From Tissierellia bacterium (lineage in GTDB: Bacteria; Bacillota; Clostridia; Tissierellales; Peptoniphilaceae): 44,440 nt of DNA. A program made the position numbers and the translations under genes. A model generated the notes under the pieces. It had not been told where the DNA came from and did no database searches. It saw nothing but the letters and a program-made list of their open reading frames with translations. Positions 25,300-33,067 of the stretch are shown in pieces. Numbering within the stretch: position 1 is the first letter of the stretch; each line of letters starts with the position of its first letter. The stretch covers positions 1-44,440 of the forward strand of contig JAAYFG010000122.1 in NCBI GenBank assembly GCA_012728335.1, read 5' to 3'.

Positions 25300-25779
25300 T
25301 TATAAAAGCATATAGATATTATTACCAAATACTGTGAATCCAAGCCTTTCGTAAAACTTTGAAACTTCATTAAAGTCTTCTTCTGTATCAATAATTCCGT
25401 ATACTTCAATGGGGTATTTGTTATCTAATATGTTCTTTCCATCGCAATATAGGGATCTGTAAAACAAAGTGGTAATAAAAAACTTCATAATAGCAGTCCC
25501 GTAGCTTTTATTTCTATTATTCTCCATAGTATCTATTGAATAGATATGAATATGTATTAAAGGTAAATTGTCGATTATCTCAATATTAGGATGGTATATA
25601 TTGATTTCAAAACTCATTGTGGAAATACTATTTTCCACAGAGTCTTTAGACAACAAAAACCATACCTCAAACCTCTCATGGTAATTTGGGATTGAGACTT
25701 TAGACTTATGAACTGTTCCGTATACGAAGAAACCATCATAGAAAGATATCCTATTAAAAAAACTTGCTAAGCTAGACAT
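25300..25779 (-). CDS. GNAT-like acetyltransferase
   Basis: This protein of about 159 residues has a GNAT-like second half: NRNKSYGTAIMKFFI in the position of the acetyl-CoA pyrophosphate loop, and the typical near-C-terminal EVSKFYERLGF. The first half is strand-rich and not recognisable. The start is uncertain: ATG 25779 has GAGTGA upstream, and GTG 25788 is an alternative. Substrate unknown. It is convergent with dprA and divergent from the leader-peptide/GNAT unit. Confidence 0.6.
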   Translation of the reverse strand: MSSLASFFNRISFYDGFFVYGTVHKSKVSIPNYHERFEVWFLLSKDSVENSISTMSFEINIYHPNIEIIDNLPLIHIHIYSIDTMENNRNKSYGTAIMKFFITTLFYRSLYCDGKNILDNKYPIEVYGIIDTEEDFNEVSKFYERLGFTVFGNNIYMLL

Positions 25780-25900
25780 GGCAATCACTCTATTTCATAT
25801 GATATATATAGACTATATAACCCATATTTTCAAAAGTAAACACTAGACTTTATTACATTAAAGTAAATTTATCCAAAGTAGTGAGTTTTATAGTGTTAAT

Positions 25901-25909
25901 TGATATAAT
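25901..25909 (+). promoter_or_regulatory. Extended -10 promoter of the leader-peptide/GNAT unit
   Basis: TGATATAAT is an extended -10 element (TGN plus TATAAT). No good -35 box is present, as is common with extended -10 promoters. Transcription would begin near 25916, giving a leader of about 110 nt before the GNAT start. Confidence 0.6.
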
Positions 25910-25940
25910 ATTAATATCTTAATTAAAGGAGTGGTGTTTT

Positions 25941-25997
25941 ATGAAGAATAAAATTATTAATTACCTAAAAGTGATAGGAGGTAACACTCAAAAATAG
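25941..25997 (+). CDS. Putative 18-residue leader peptide
   Basis: A short frame, MKNKIINYLKVIGGNTQK, starts at ATG 25941 with AAAGGAGTGG nine bases upstream, a strong ribosome binding site. It ends at TAG 25995-25997, next to a CCTCC that can pair with either of two GGAGG copies. The peptide is basic at the start and end. It lies alone in the 5' leader of the double-GNAT gene, the position used by leader peptides in translational attenuators. No experimental or database support is claimed. Confidence 0.5.
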   Translation: MKNKIINYLKVIGGNTQK

Positions 25998-26019
25998 CCT
26001 CCAAAAAATAATAGGAGGT
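25974..26019 (+). promoter_or_regulatory. Candidate translational attenuator before the double-GNAT gene
   Basis: The 9-mer ATAGGAGGT occurs twice (25974-25982, inside the leader frame, and 26011-26019, the ribosome binding site of the GNAT gene). Between them is CCTCC (25998-26002), which can pair with the first copy (leaving the GNAT site free) or with the second (blocking it). The two hairpins exclude each other, the classic logic of ribosome-controlled attenuation. Confidence 0.5.
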
Positions 26020-26023
26020 CTAT

Positions 26024-27034
26024 ATGAATAGACAAAAAATAGAATTAAAGTATGTGGAACATGACGTTGATTTTAAATTGTATTGGAGTTTGTATGATAA
26101 GTTTATGGACGAAGTTTTTGAAAATGAAGAAATAGGACATATTTCTGGATCTGATTATTTAAAGCAGTTTAATTCTAATGAAAACAAAGTCTATATGCAT
26201 AAACTATTTGGGAGAGAGATTGACACTGCATTTCCAGTAATTTTCATAATAAACTCTGAAGTTGTTGGATTTACTACTTATTGTACTTATCACTCAGAAG
26301 ACGGTAAGTGCTTAATTGTTGATTATTATATACTTCCTGAATATAGAGATTCAGGACTAGGAAGTATGTTTTTTGAGAGAGTAAAAGAAGCCGAGATAAA
26401 CAAAGGTGCAAAATTTTTTGAACTCAATGTCTCAAATAGAAGGAATATGAATTTTTGGAGCAATAATGGATTTAAACTGACTGGTGTAGATGAATTTGGA
26501 TCAGTTTCAATGACTACAAATAAGAGCAATGTGTTCCTATCAGAAATCAATGAAGAAAACTGGATAGAAGCAGTCAATCTCAAAGTCCATGATTGGCAAA
26601 AAAACTATATAGGTTCTTCTTTAGGAATAATTGCTAGAGGATACGTATTTAGAAAGTCCAACGCTAAAGTTTTTGGTATTGAGTTTTGTGGTGATCTAAT
26701 TGGACTGATTATGATAAGAGATATTGAAGAAGAACCAAAATGTTATGAAATACAACAGTTTTTTATTGATTGTAGATTTCAGGATAAAGGGTATGGTTAT
26801 GTGTCCTTAAAGCTTATAATTGACTATATGTATATTGAGAGAAAATATGAAACTATAGAAATTTCTGTAAAAAGAGAGGATACAAAAGCTATAAATCTAT
26901 ATAAAAAAATAGGCTTTATCAAGACGGATTATATTGATATTAACTCACCTGATAGTATAAATATGCTATTTTATTTTGAGGATATGGATAAAATGTTTTC
27001 TGAAAAGAAAAGAAATTTGATGAATGATAATTAG
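26024..27034 (+). CDS. Two-domain GNAT acetyltransferase, C-terminal half BltD-like
   Basis: This 336-residue protein contains two GNAT domains. The first (about residues 5-165) has LIVDYYILPEYRDSGLGSMFFERV. The second (about 170-320) has INEENWIEAVNLKVHDWQKNYIGSSLG at its start, QQFFIDCRFQDKGYG as acetyl-CoA loop, and TKAINLYKKIGF at the end. The start of the second half resembles polyamine acetyltransferases of the BltD type, so spermidine-like substrates are a possible guess. GGAGG precedes the ATG and lies within the candidate attenuator. Confidence 0.8.
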   Translation: MNRQKIELKYVEHDVDFKLYWSLYDKFMDEVFENEEIGHISGSDYLKQFNSNENKVYMHKLFGREIDTAFPVIFIINSEVVGFTTYCTYHSEDGKCLIVDYYILPEYRDSGLGSMFFERVKEAEINKGAKFFELNVSNRRNMNFWSNNGFKLTGVDEFGSVSMTTNKSNVFLSEINEENWIEAVNLKVHDWQKNYIGSSLGIIARGYVFRKSNAKVFGIEFCGDLIGLIMIRDIEEEPKCYEIQQFFIDCRFQDKGYGYVSLKLIIDYMYIERKYETIEISVKREDTKAINLYKKIGFIKTDYIDINSPDSINMLFYFEDMDKMFSEKKRNLMNDN

Positions 27035-27053
27035 GGTTAATGAGGAGGATATT

Positions 27054-27716
27054 ATGACAAATCAAATAGTAAAGGACAGAAATAAGTTGCTATCGACAAA
27101 GATAATTAAAAACTTGGAAGGCAGAAGATTTGAGGCGTATTATTGCAGTACTAAGGAAGAGGCGCTCAATAAGTTTATGTCATTAATTCCTGAAAATTCT
27201 TCTGTAGCTTGGGGTGGTTCAGAAACACTGCTAGAGCTTGGAGTATTTGAAGAACTAAGGAAAGGGAATTACAAATTAATAGATAGAGACAAAGCTAAAT
27301 CTCCAGAAGAAAGAACTGAAATAATGAGAAGTGCATTGCTTAGTGATGTTTTTATAATGAGCGCTAATGCAATCTCTGAGGATGGAATTTTATACAATAT
27401 AGATGGAGTAGGAAATAGAGTTGCTGCATTGATATATGGACCTAAAGAGGTCATAGTTGTAGTTGGGATGAATAAAATATGTAAAACGATAGAAGAGGCT
27501 TACTCTAGAGCAAGAAACTATGCTGCTCCAGTAAATGCTTATAGAATATATAGTAATTCTGCCGATAAAGATCAAAACACACCATGTAAATTAACTGGAA
27601 GTTGTAATGATTGTAAAAATGAAGGATCTGTTTGCTCTCACATTGTTCAAACTAGATTATGCAAACCAAGTGGGAGAATAAAAGTGATTTTAGTTGGAGA
27701 AGACTTAGGTTTTTAA
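27054..27716 (+). CDS. LUD-domain protein (LutC/YkgG-like)
   Basis: This 220-residue protein belongs to the LUD (DUF162) family. Visible blocks are KNLEGRRFEAYYCSTKEEAL, VAWGGSETLLELGV, DVFIMSANAISEDGILYNIDGVGNRVAALIYGP, and the Cys-containing stretch CKLTGSCNDCKNEGSVCSHI near the C-terminus. Some members take part in lactate utilisation with iron-sulfur partners (LutA/LutB), but neither is present here, so its substrate is open. The four cysteines may bind a metal or cluster. I start at ATG 27054, preceded by GAGGAGG. Confidence 0.88.
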   Translation: MTNQIVKDRNKLLSTKIIKNLEGRRFEAYYCSTKEEALNKFMSLIPENSSVAWGGSETLLELGVFEELRKGNYKLIDRDKAKSPEERTEIMRSALLSDVFIMSANAISEDGILYNIDGVGNRVAALIYGPKEVIVVVGMNKICKTIEEAYSRARNYAAPVNAYRIYSNSADKDQNTPCKLTGSCNDCKNEGSVCSHIVQTRLCKPSGRIKVILVGEDLGF

Positions 27717-27742
27717 AGAATGTATGTACATTGGAGGATTAC

Positions 27743-28106
27743 ATGCTAGAAATTAGAGAGGTAGAACTCATAGACATACCTCAATTAATGGATTTATATA
27801 TGAATCACCTTACAAAGAATCCACCAAAAAAAATCGAGATAATGTTGAGTGGGAAGAGATGGTTTCTTGGATGATAGAAGATGATGATTATTATCTATTA
27901 GTTGGCGAATACAATGGAGTAATAGTGTCTTCCATTGCAATGATTGTAGTTAGAAATTCAACTTATAATTTTAGACCATATTCGGTTATAGAAAATGTTA
28001 CAAGATAATGTTGATGACTGGTTCAAAAAGAGAAAGCACTTTACGTTTTTATGAGAAAAATGGATTTGATTGTAGCGAAAAAACTGCCTTTATTAAAAGA
28101 TTATAG
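27743..28106 (+). pseudogene. Broken GNAT acetyltransferase
   Basis: ATG 27743, preceded by GGAGG, opens a GNAT-type start (MLEIREVELIDIPQLMDLYMNHL). At an A8 run (27826-27833) the frame shifts; the other frame continues EWEEMVSWMIEDDDYYLLVGEYNGVIVSS to VIENVTR and a stop at about 28005. Normally the acetyl-CoA loop would follow, but the sequence jumps to the GNAT tail MLMTGSKRESTLRFYEKNGFD, ending at TAG 28104-28106. Thus there is one frameshift and one internal deletion of roughly the acetyl-CoA-binding motif. The gene is dead. Confidence 0.88.
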
Positions 28107-28113
28107 TGATTAA

Positions 28114-28127
28114 GTAACAGATGTTAC
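28114..28127. promoter_or_regulatory. Inverted repeat upstream of the cupin gene
   Basis: GTAACA-GA-TGTTAC is a 14-nt inverted repeat about 57 bases before the cupin ribosome binding site. It has the size of a dimeric regulator site, but I recognise no specific consensus. Confidence 0.4.
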
Positions 28128-28183
28128 AGAATATAGTCAAAATAATATATATCATTAAGACATAATATATTAGGAGGATGTAT

Positions 28184-28507
28184 ATGATTGACATTTTAAG
28201 AAAAAAGGAAGTTTTAAGTCTAGTAGATAGTATTGAGTATGAATTAAATGGAATCGTTAGAAAACGACTTGTCAATAATGAGCATATGGCGATGGTCTTG
28301 TTTTCTTTTGACGAAGGACAGGTTTTGGCTCCTCATAGTGCACCAGGAGATGCACTTGTAATTGCTTTGGATGGAAGGGCAATAGTCTCTATTGACAATG
28401 AAGAATTCAATATTGAAAAATGTGAAAGCATAGTGCTCCCAGCAGGTTCTTTGCACAGTGTAAAAGCAGTGGAAAAATACAAAATGCTAATAATTATATC
28501 TAAGTAA
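28184..28507 (+). CDS. Small cupin-domain protein
   Basis: This 107-residue single cupin barrel has MVLFSFDEGQVLAPHSAPGDALVIALDG (first cupin motif, with one His and later acidic residues) and SIVLPAGSLHSVKAVEKYKMLII (second motif with His). A metal site of the usual His set is only partly present. The function is not predictable from the barrel alone. I start at ATG 28184, six bases after AGGAGG; ATG 28178 is immediately adjacent to that site. It is a single gene with a terminator after it. Confidence 0.85.
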   Translation: MIDILRKKEVLSLVDSIEYELNGIVRKRLVNNEHMAMVLFSFDEGQVLAPHSAPGDALVIALDGRAIVSIDNEEFNIEKCESIVLPAGSLHSVKAVEKYKMLIIISK

Positions 28508-28535
28508 AACTGTCTATTTTATAGGCAGTTTTTTT
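28506..28535 (+). terminator. Terminator of the cupin gene
   Basis: AAAACTGTCTAT (28506-28517) pairs with ATAGGCAGTTTT (28521-28532) with one G-U pair and is followed by more T's. Confidence 0.88.
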
Positions 28536-28581
28536 GGTTTTAAAAGATATTAAAATTTTGCTAAAAAAGAACTGATATCAT

Positions 28582-28610
28582 TTGATAAGAATATACTGTT
28601 GTAGTATTAT
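28582..28610 (+). promoter_or_regulatory. Promoter of the desulfhydrase-antiporter operon
   Basis: TTGATA (28582-28587) and TATTAT (28605-28610) have a 17-bp spacer. GGGGAGG lies before the first gene. Confidence 0.7.
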
Positions 28611-28645
28611 GTTACTATGCTAAAGTATTTTAGGGGAGGTTAAAA

Positions 28646-29635
28646 ATGGATTTACTTAAAAAGGCGATAGAAAGAATGCCAAAATATGAATTAGTTTTGG
28701 CTCCGACTCCATTACATAGATTGAAAAATATGGAGAAAGAGTACGATTACTCAAACATCTACATAAAAAGAGATGATTTAACAGGTTTAGGACCTGGAGG
28801 AAATAAATTGAGGAGTCTGGAGTTCATAATTGGTGAAGCGATTAGTATGGATTGTGACACAGTTATTGCTGGTGGTCCGGAACAATCTAACTTTTGTACT
28901 CTTACTGCTGTGGCATGTGCAAAAGCTGGAATTAAATGTATATTAGTTCATAATGGAGAAAAACCAAAGAGTTTAGAAGGCAATATCGTTCTAAACGAAT
29001 TATTGGGAGTAGAATCTCATTTCATCGGAAAAGTTGACAGTAGTGTTCGTGGAAAATATGAAGAGGAACTTGCTGAAAGATTAGAAAATGAAGGCAAAAA
29101 ACCGTATATTGCAAAAAAAGGAGCAACTACTGGAGTTGGAGCATTAGGCTATGTGAATGCAATTATAGAATTAGTAAATCAATGTAAAACTGATAATATC
29201 AAACTTGATTCAATATATGCTCCTGGTGGAAATGGAGGAGTTGCAACTGGCTTAATATATGGAAATGCATTGGCAGGATTTCCTTTTAAGATAAATATAA
29301 TAAGTGTTGAGTATGATAAAGCTGAATTGATAAAAAATATTGAAGAAACAATACTTGAAGTAGAAGAATTATTGGGGTTGAAATTTGAACATAGTGTTGA
29401 AGACGCAAGCAATATTATTGATGATTACAGGGGACTTGGTTGGGGTGAAAACACTACAGAAAGTTCAAATGAAGTTTTAGCCTTTCCAAGAAGTGAAGGG
29501 ATATTTATAGAAAATGTCTATAATAGTAAAGTTTTAGTTGGCATGAAAGATCAAATACTCAAAGGTAAAGCTGAAGGGAATATTTGTTATCTTCATACTG
29601 GTGGATTTGGGTCATTATTTAGTCAGTATAAATAA
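28646..29635 (+). CDS. D-cysteine desulfhydrase/ACC deaminase-family PLP enzyme
   Basis: This 329-residue fold-type II PLP enzyme belongs to the family of D-cysteine desulfhydrase and 1-aminocyclopropane-1-carboxylate deaminase. The PLP lysine is in YIKRDDLTGLGPGGNKLRSLEF, an almost invariant block; GGPEQSNFCTLTA and the phosphate-binding APGGNGGVATGL are further marks. The end, CYLHTGGFGSLF, also fits. Products would be an alpha-keto acid and ammonia (plus sulfide for cysteine). It is followed 26 bases later by an NhaC-type antiporter, so uptake of its amino-acid substrate may be linked. The precise substrate is not decidable. Confidence 0.9.
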   Translation: MDLLKKAIERMPKYELVLAPTPLHRLKNMEKEYDYSNIYIKRDDLTGLGPGGNKLRSLEFIIGEAISMDCDTVIAGGPEQSNFCTLTAVACAKAGIKCILVHNGEKPKSLEGNIVLNELLGVESHFIGKVDSSVRGKYEEELAERLENEGKKPYIAKKGATTGVGALGYVNAIIELVNQCKTDNIKLDSIYAPGGNGGVATGLIYGNALAGFPFKINIISVEYDKAELIKNIEETILEVEELLGLKFEHSVEDASNIIDDYRGLGWGENTTESSNEVLAFPRSEGIFIENVYNSKVLVGMKDQILKGKAEGNICYLHTGGFGSLFSQYK

Positions 29636-29661
29636 ATACATCTAAGGAAGGAGAGAAAGGT

Positions 29662-31092
29662 ATGGAATATGGGATATTATCTTTAGTGCCTCCTATTTTG
29701 GCGTTGGCAGTTGCACTATTAACAAAAAAAATATCTTTTGCATTGATTTTAGGTATTTTCTCGGGAATGTTGATTATGAATGGATGGAATCCTATAGTAG
29801 CTGCGACATCAAGCGTGCAAACACTATTTGAAGTTTGTTCAGATGTAGGTAATCTAAAAGTATTGGTATTTACATCGCTAATGGGTGCTTTTGTATTATT
29901 GATTAGGGTTTCAGGTGGAGTAGATGGTTTTGTAAATTACTTAACTATTAAAAATAAGAAGATTAAGAGCAAGACTGGAGCAATGTTATTAGCTTATGTT
30001 ATCGGTCTTTTGATTTTCATTGACGGACTTATGGGAATTATGTTTAAAGGTACTGTGACATTACCAATATTTGATAGGTATAAGATTTCAAGAGAGAAAC
30101 TTGCATGGATAAGTGACTCCACTTCTGCACCTGTAAATGCACTTGTACCATTGAACTCTTGGGGAGCAATGTTGTCAGGACTAATAGGAGCTCAAGTTTC
30201 TGCTGGACTTATAAGTGGAGACCCAATGGGACTTTTAGTTCAAAGTTTGCCTTTTCAATTTTATAATGTAGTAACACTATTGTTTGTACTGTTTATAATT
30301 CTTACAGGTAAAGATTTTGGACCTATGAAAAAAGCAGAAATAAGAGTACAAACCACAGGCGCACTTTATGACGAAGGCGTGACTCCGCTGATGAAAGACG
30401 AAGAAGAAGAAGATATATTGGTTGAAGCCGGTGAAGGCAAGATGAAAAATATGGCTATACCACTATTTATCTTAATTGGATTTACATTCATAAGCTTGCT
30501 TTACACAGGTGGTGGAAGTATTTTAAAAGGTGATGGAAGTTTATCTATAGTATATGCTACTATCATCACTTTGACTTATATGAGTATTTCATATAGCAAG
30601 CAAGGAATAATGACTGGTAAAGAATTTGTAGACTACTTATATAAAGGCGTAGGTGGGATGTTGTCATTAGTAGTATTATTAGTTTTAGCTTTTGCAATAG
30701 GTAAAACTGTATCTACTATAGGAACAGGACCGTATCTTGCAAGTTTAGTAGAAGGTAGAGTAAGTGGCTCATTTGGACCGGCACTAATTTTTATATTTGG
30801 TGCGGTAATGTCATTTAGCACTGGTACTAGCTGGGGAACTTTTTCACTTATGATGCCAATTGCAATTCCTATGGCAGTTGCAATGGATGCTAATATTGTG
30901 CTTTCAATTGCAGCAGTAGTATCAGGTGGTATTTTTGGAGATCACTGTTCTCCAATGTCAGATACGACTATTTTATCATCATCTAGCTCAGGAACAGATT
31001 TGTTTTCGCATTTTAAAACTCAAACACCTTATGCGCTAGTATGTGCTGCAATAAGTTTTGTATTGTTTATAGTTTTTGGATTGTTTATGTAA
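29662..31092 (+). CDS. NhaC-family Na+/H+ antiporter-like transporter
   Basis: This 476-residue membrane protein has about 11-12 hydrophobic segments. NhaC-family marks include ISDSTSAPVNALVPLNSWGAML, GTSWGTFSLMMPIAIPMA, and GGIFGDHCSPMSDTTILSSSSSG. A charged cytoplasmic loop (about residues 232-266, with DEEEEDI) splits the two halves. The family contains Na+/H+ antiporters and substrate exchangers such as malate/lactate and amino-acid exchangers. Pairing with the PLP desulfhydrase suggests an amino-acid-related substrate, by inference only. GGAGAGA precedes the ATG. Confidence 0.9.
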   Translation: MEYGILSLVPPILALAVALLTKKISFALILGIFSGMLIMNGWNPIVAATSSVQTLFEVCSDVGNLKVLVFTSLMGAFVLLIRVSGGVDGFVNYLTIKNKKIKSKTGAMLLAYVIGLLIFIDGLMGIMFKGTVTLPIFDRYKISREKLAWISDSTSAPVNALVPLNSWGAMLSGLIGAQVSAGLISGDPMGLLVQSLPFQFYNVVTLLFVLFIILTGKDFGPMKKAEIRVQTTGALYDEGVTPLMKDEEEEDILVEAGEGKMKNMAIPLFILIGFTFISLLYTGGGSILKGDGSLSIVYATIITLTYMSISYSKQGIMTGKEFVDYLYKGVGGMLSLVVLLVLAFAIGKTVSTIGTGPYLASLVEGRVSGSFGPALIFIFGAVMSFSTGTSWGTFSLMMPIAIPMAVAMDANIVLSIAAVVSGGIFGDHCSPMSDTTILSSSSSGTDLFSHFKTQTPYALVCAAISFVLFIVFGLFM

Positions 31093-31124
31093 ATACATAT
31101 AGACTAAATATTGATAAATCATAA

Positions 31125-31158
31125 AAAGGAGCTTGAATTTTAAGCTTCTTTATTTTTG
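31125..31158 (+). terminator. Terminator of the desulfhydrase-antiporter operon
   Basis: AAAGGAGCTT (31125-31134) pairs with AAGCTTCTTT (31142-31151) with one G-U pair and is followed by ATTTTTG. Confidence 0.88.
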
Positions 31159-31213
31159 CATAATAATCTATGATTTAATATAATGATATAAAATACAAAG
31201 CTATGGAGGATGA

Positions 31214-31699
31214 ATGATGAGTGCAGATTGTTGTTTTAGCAATGAGGATTACTGGTTTAGATATAGGGCGGCAGCTATTATAATTAAGGACGATAAAGTT
31301 CTATTGGCTACTAATGAAAAAGAAGATTACTATTACTCCATAGGTGGCGGGGTTAAGCTTGGAGAGCGAAACGAGGATGCTGTCATTAGAGAAGTGTTTG
31401 AAGAAACTGGACTTGAGATGGAAATAGACAGACTAGTTTTCATACATGAAAATTTCTTCAAGGGGGAATATACGAACAAAGGCAAAATTTGTCATGAAGT
31501 TGCATTTTATTACCTAATGAAATACGATAGTTTAGAGGAAATGAAGATGGAAAGTCTAACGGAAGGTGGATGGAAAGAAAGCTTATGCTGGCTGGATATA
31601 GATAGGTTTAATGAGTACAAAGCGCATCCCAGTTTCTTTTCAGAGCATTTAAGTCCGTTGCCTGAGAATATAGTTCACATAGTGAATGATGATTTGTAG
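31214..31699 (+). CDS. Nudix hydrolase
   Basis: This 161-residue protein has a complete Nudix box: GGVKLGERNEDAVIREVFEE followed by TGL (about residues 45-67), with all catalytic Glu residues. Nudix enzymes hydrolyse nucleoside diphosphate derivatives, and the substrate cannot be read from the box. Start may be ATG 31214 or the adjacent ATG 31217; GGAGG favours 31217 by spacing. It is followed 24 bases later by a GNAT gene. Confidence 0.92.
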   Translation: MMSADCCFSNEDYWFRYRAAAIIIKDDKVLLATNEKEDYYYSIGGGVKLGERNEDAVIREVFEETGLEMEIDRLVFIHENFFKGEYTNKGKICHEVAFYYLMKYDSLEEMKMESLTEGGWKESLCWLDIDRFNEYKAHPSFFSEHLSPLPENIVHIVNDDL

Positions 31700-31723
31700 A
31701 ATAGTTTATTTAGGAGATAGCTT

Positions 31724-32461
31724 ATGAGATGTATATTGAATAGTATAGATGAGATTATTATTGAACAATTAGCTATTGATATGAACTGTGAAAAAAGCGA
31801 CTTAAATTCCGGAAATATTGTATACACTTTAGAAAAAGAGAATGGTAATCAGAGAAAATTTATAAGAAGAAGTCCGTATGTAGAAATGATATTGATAAAT
31901 GACAGTCTCATAATAAATGGAGAAGAGAACTATTTAGAGTTAATTCGTGAAAGCGTAAATATAAGTCGTCCAGAAGATATATTGAAGCAAGATTTTATAA
32001 AAAGTCATAGTATCAATTTTTCTCCTTCAATGGATTTTATTAAAACTGATTTACTTGAAGAGTATGAATACTTAGTTTATAAAGAAGAAATAGCGAGATT
32101 ATATGTAAATAAAGGTTTTGAAAACGCTCTTCAATACGATGAGAATAAGCCTAATAAAGAAATAATAGCTATAGTTGCAAAAGATGGAGATAAAATTATT
32201 GGAATAGCTGGAGCAACTGCTGACTCTGAAATTCTGTGGCAAATAGGCATAGATGTAATATCGGAGTACAGATTTAAAGGTATTGGAAGTAGCTTAGTAA
32301 ACAGATTAGCGTCGATTATTTTAGATATGGGAAAAGTACCTTATTATGCAGCAGAAGCAAACAATATTGCCTCACTTAAAACTGCAATCAATGCTGGATT
32401 TACAGAAAAATGGAAAGCTATTTTTGGTATGTATATCGATTTCAGAAAGTTGATAAAATGA
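31724..32461 (+). CDS. GNAT acetyltransferase with N-terminal extension
   Basis: This 245-residue protein has a GNAT domain in its second half (about residues 145-240): IAIVAKDGDKIIGIAGATAD, WQIGIDVISEYRFKGIGSSLVNRLA as acetyl-CoA loop, and NIASLKTAINAGF at the end. The first ~140 residues are an accessory region of the kind seen in a clostridial GNAT subgroup with IGIDVxPEYRxKGIG. Substrate unknown. AGGAGATAG precedes the ATG. It is the third intact GNAT gene in this accessory block and probably cotranscribed with the Nudix gene. Confidence 0.85.
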   Translation: MRCILNSIDEIIIEQLAIDMNCEKSDLNSGNIVYTLEKENGNQRKFIRRSPYVEMILINDSLIINGEENYLELIRESVNISRPEDILKQDFIKSHSINFSPSMDFIKTDLLEEYEYLVYKEEIARLYVNKGFENALQYDENKPNKEIIAIVAKDGDKIIGIAGATADSEILWQIGIDVISEYRFKGIGSSLVNRLASIILDMGKVPYYAAEANNIASLKTAINAGFTEKWKAIFGMYIDFRKLIK

Positions 32462-32528
32462 CTACTAAAAAGAAGTACATCTGAAAAGTAAACAATAAAT
32501 GACAAAGAAGCATATTGGAGGCGAGACA

Positions 32529-33011
32529 GTGAATAAGGACAAAAAGTTTGGAATTAAAGTAGAAAAAATAAGTGTGGTCATTATAGTATTATTTCTAGTG
32601 TTATTTATATCTTCTATAGTTAAATACTATGAAGTTATAACGATTCCAGGTGGAGGTTTCTTGCAGAAGACTCATAGAGGAAAAGAATATTTGGACTGGT
32701 ATTTGGAATATGATTCTTCACATATACTGGAATATGATACTAGTGGATGGATTTACTTTGCAAATATGTTCTTTGCACTATTATTTTTGTTGAATTCTGC
32801 ATATTTGGCATTTGGAGATGGTTACGGAAATAAGAAATTCAATCTAATAGCATTATTTTTGGGAGTAGGTCTGTATGCTTTACAAAGATATATTAGATAT
32901 AATTTGATTTTACACAACCGATTTTATATGGATATGATTCCTATTTTGATTCTAGCAATAGTATTATCAATTATTATCTATGGAAGAAAGCAATCTAGAG
33001 TTAATGAATAG
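32529..33011 (+). CDS. Uncharacterised membrane protein with three to four helices
   Basis: This 160-residue protein has hydrophobic segments at about residues 14-34, 78-98, 106-122 and 134-152. Between the first two lies an extracellular loop with GGGFLQKTHRGKEYLDWYLEYDSSH. I do not recognise the family. I start at GTG 32529, seven bases after TTGGAGG; an ATG at 32499 lacks a ribosome binding site. It follows the GNAT gene by about 67 bases and ends before a bidirectional terminator. Confidence 0.7.
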   Translation: MNKDKKFGIKVEKISVVIIVLFLVLFISSIVKYYEVITIPGGGFLQKTHRGKEYLDWYLEYDSSHILEYDTSGWIYFANMFFALLFLLNSAYLAFGDGYGNKKFNLIALFLGVGLYALQRYIRYNLILHNRFYMDMIPILILAIVLSIIIYGRKQSRVNE

Positions 33012-33031
33012 AAATTTTGAATATAATTAAG

Positions 33032-33063
33032 AAACATCTCCACTTTCATCAGTGGAGATGTTT
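33032..33063. terminator. Bidirectional terminator
   Basis: AAACATCTCCACT (33032-33044) pairs perfectly with AGTGGAGATGTTT (33051-33063) around a 6-nt loop, between convergent genes. Confidence 0.88.
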
Positions 33064-33067
33064 TAGT

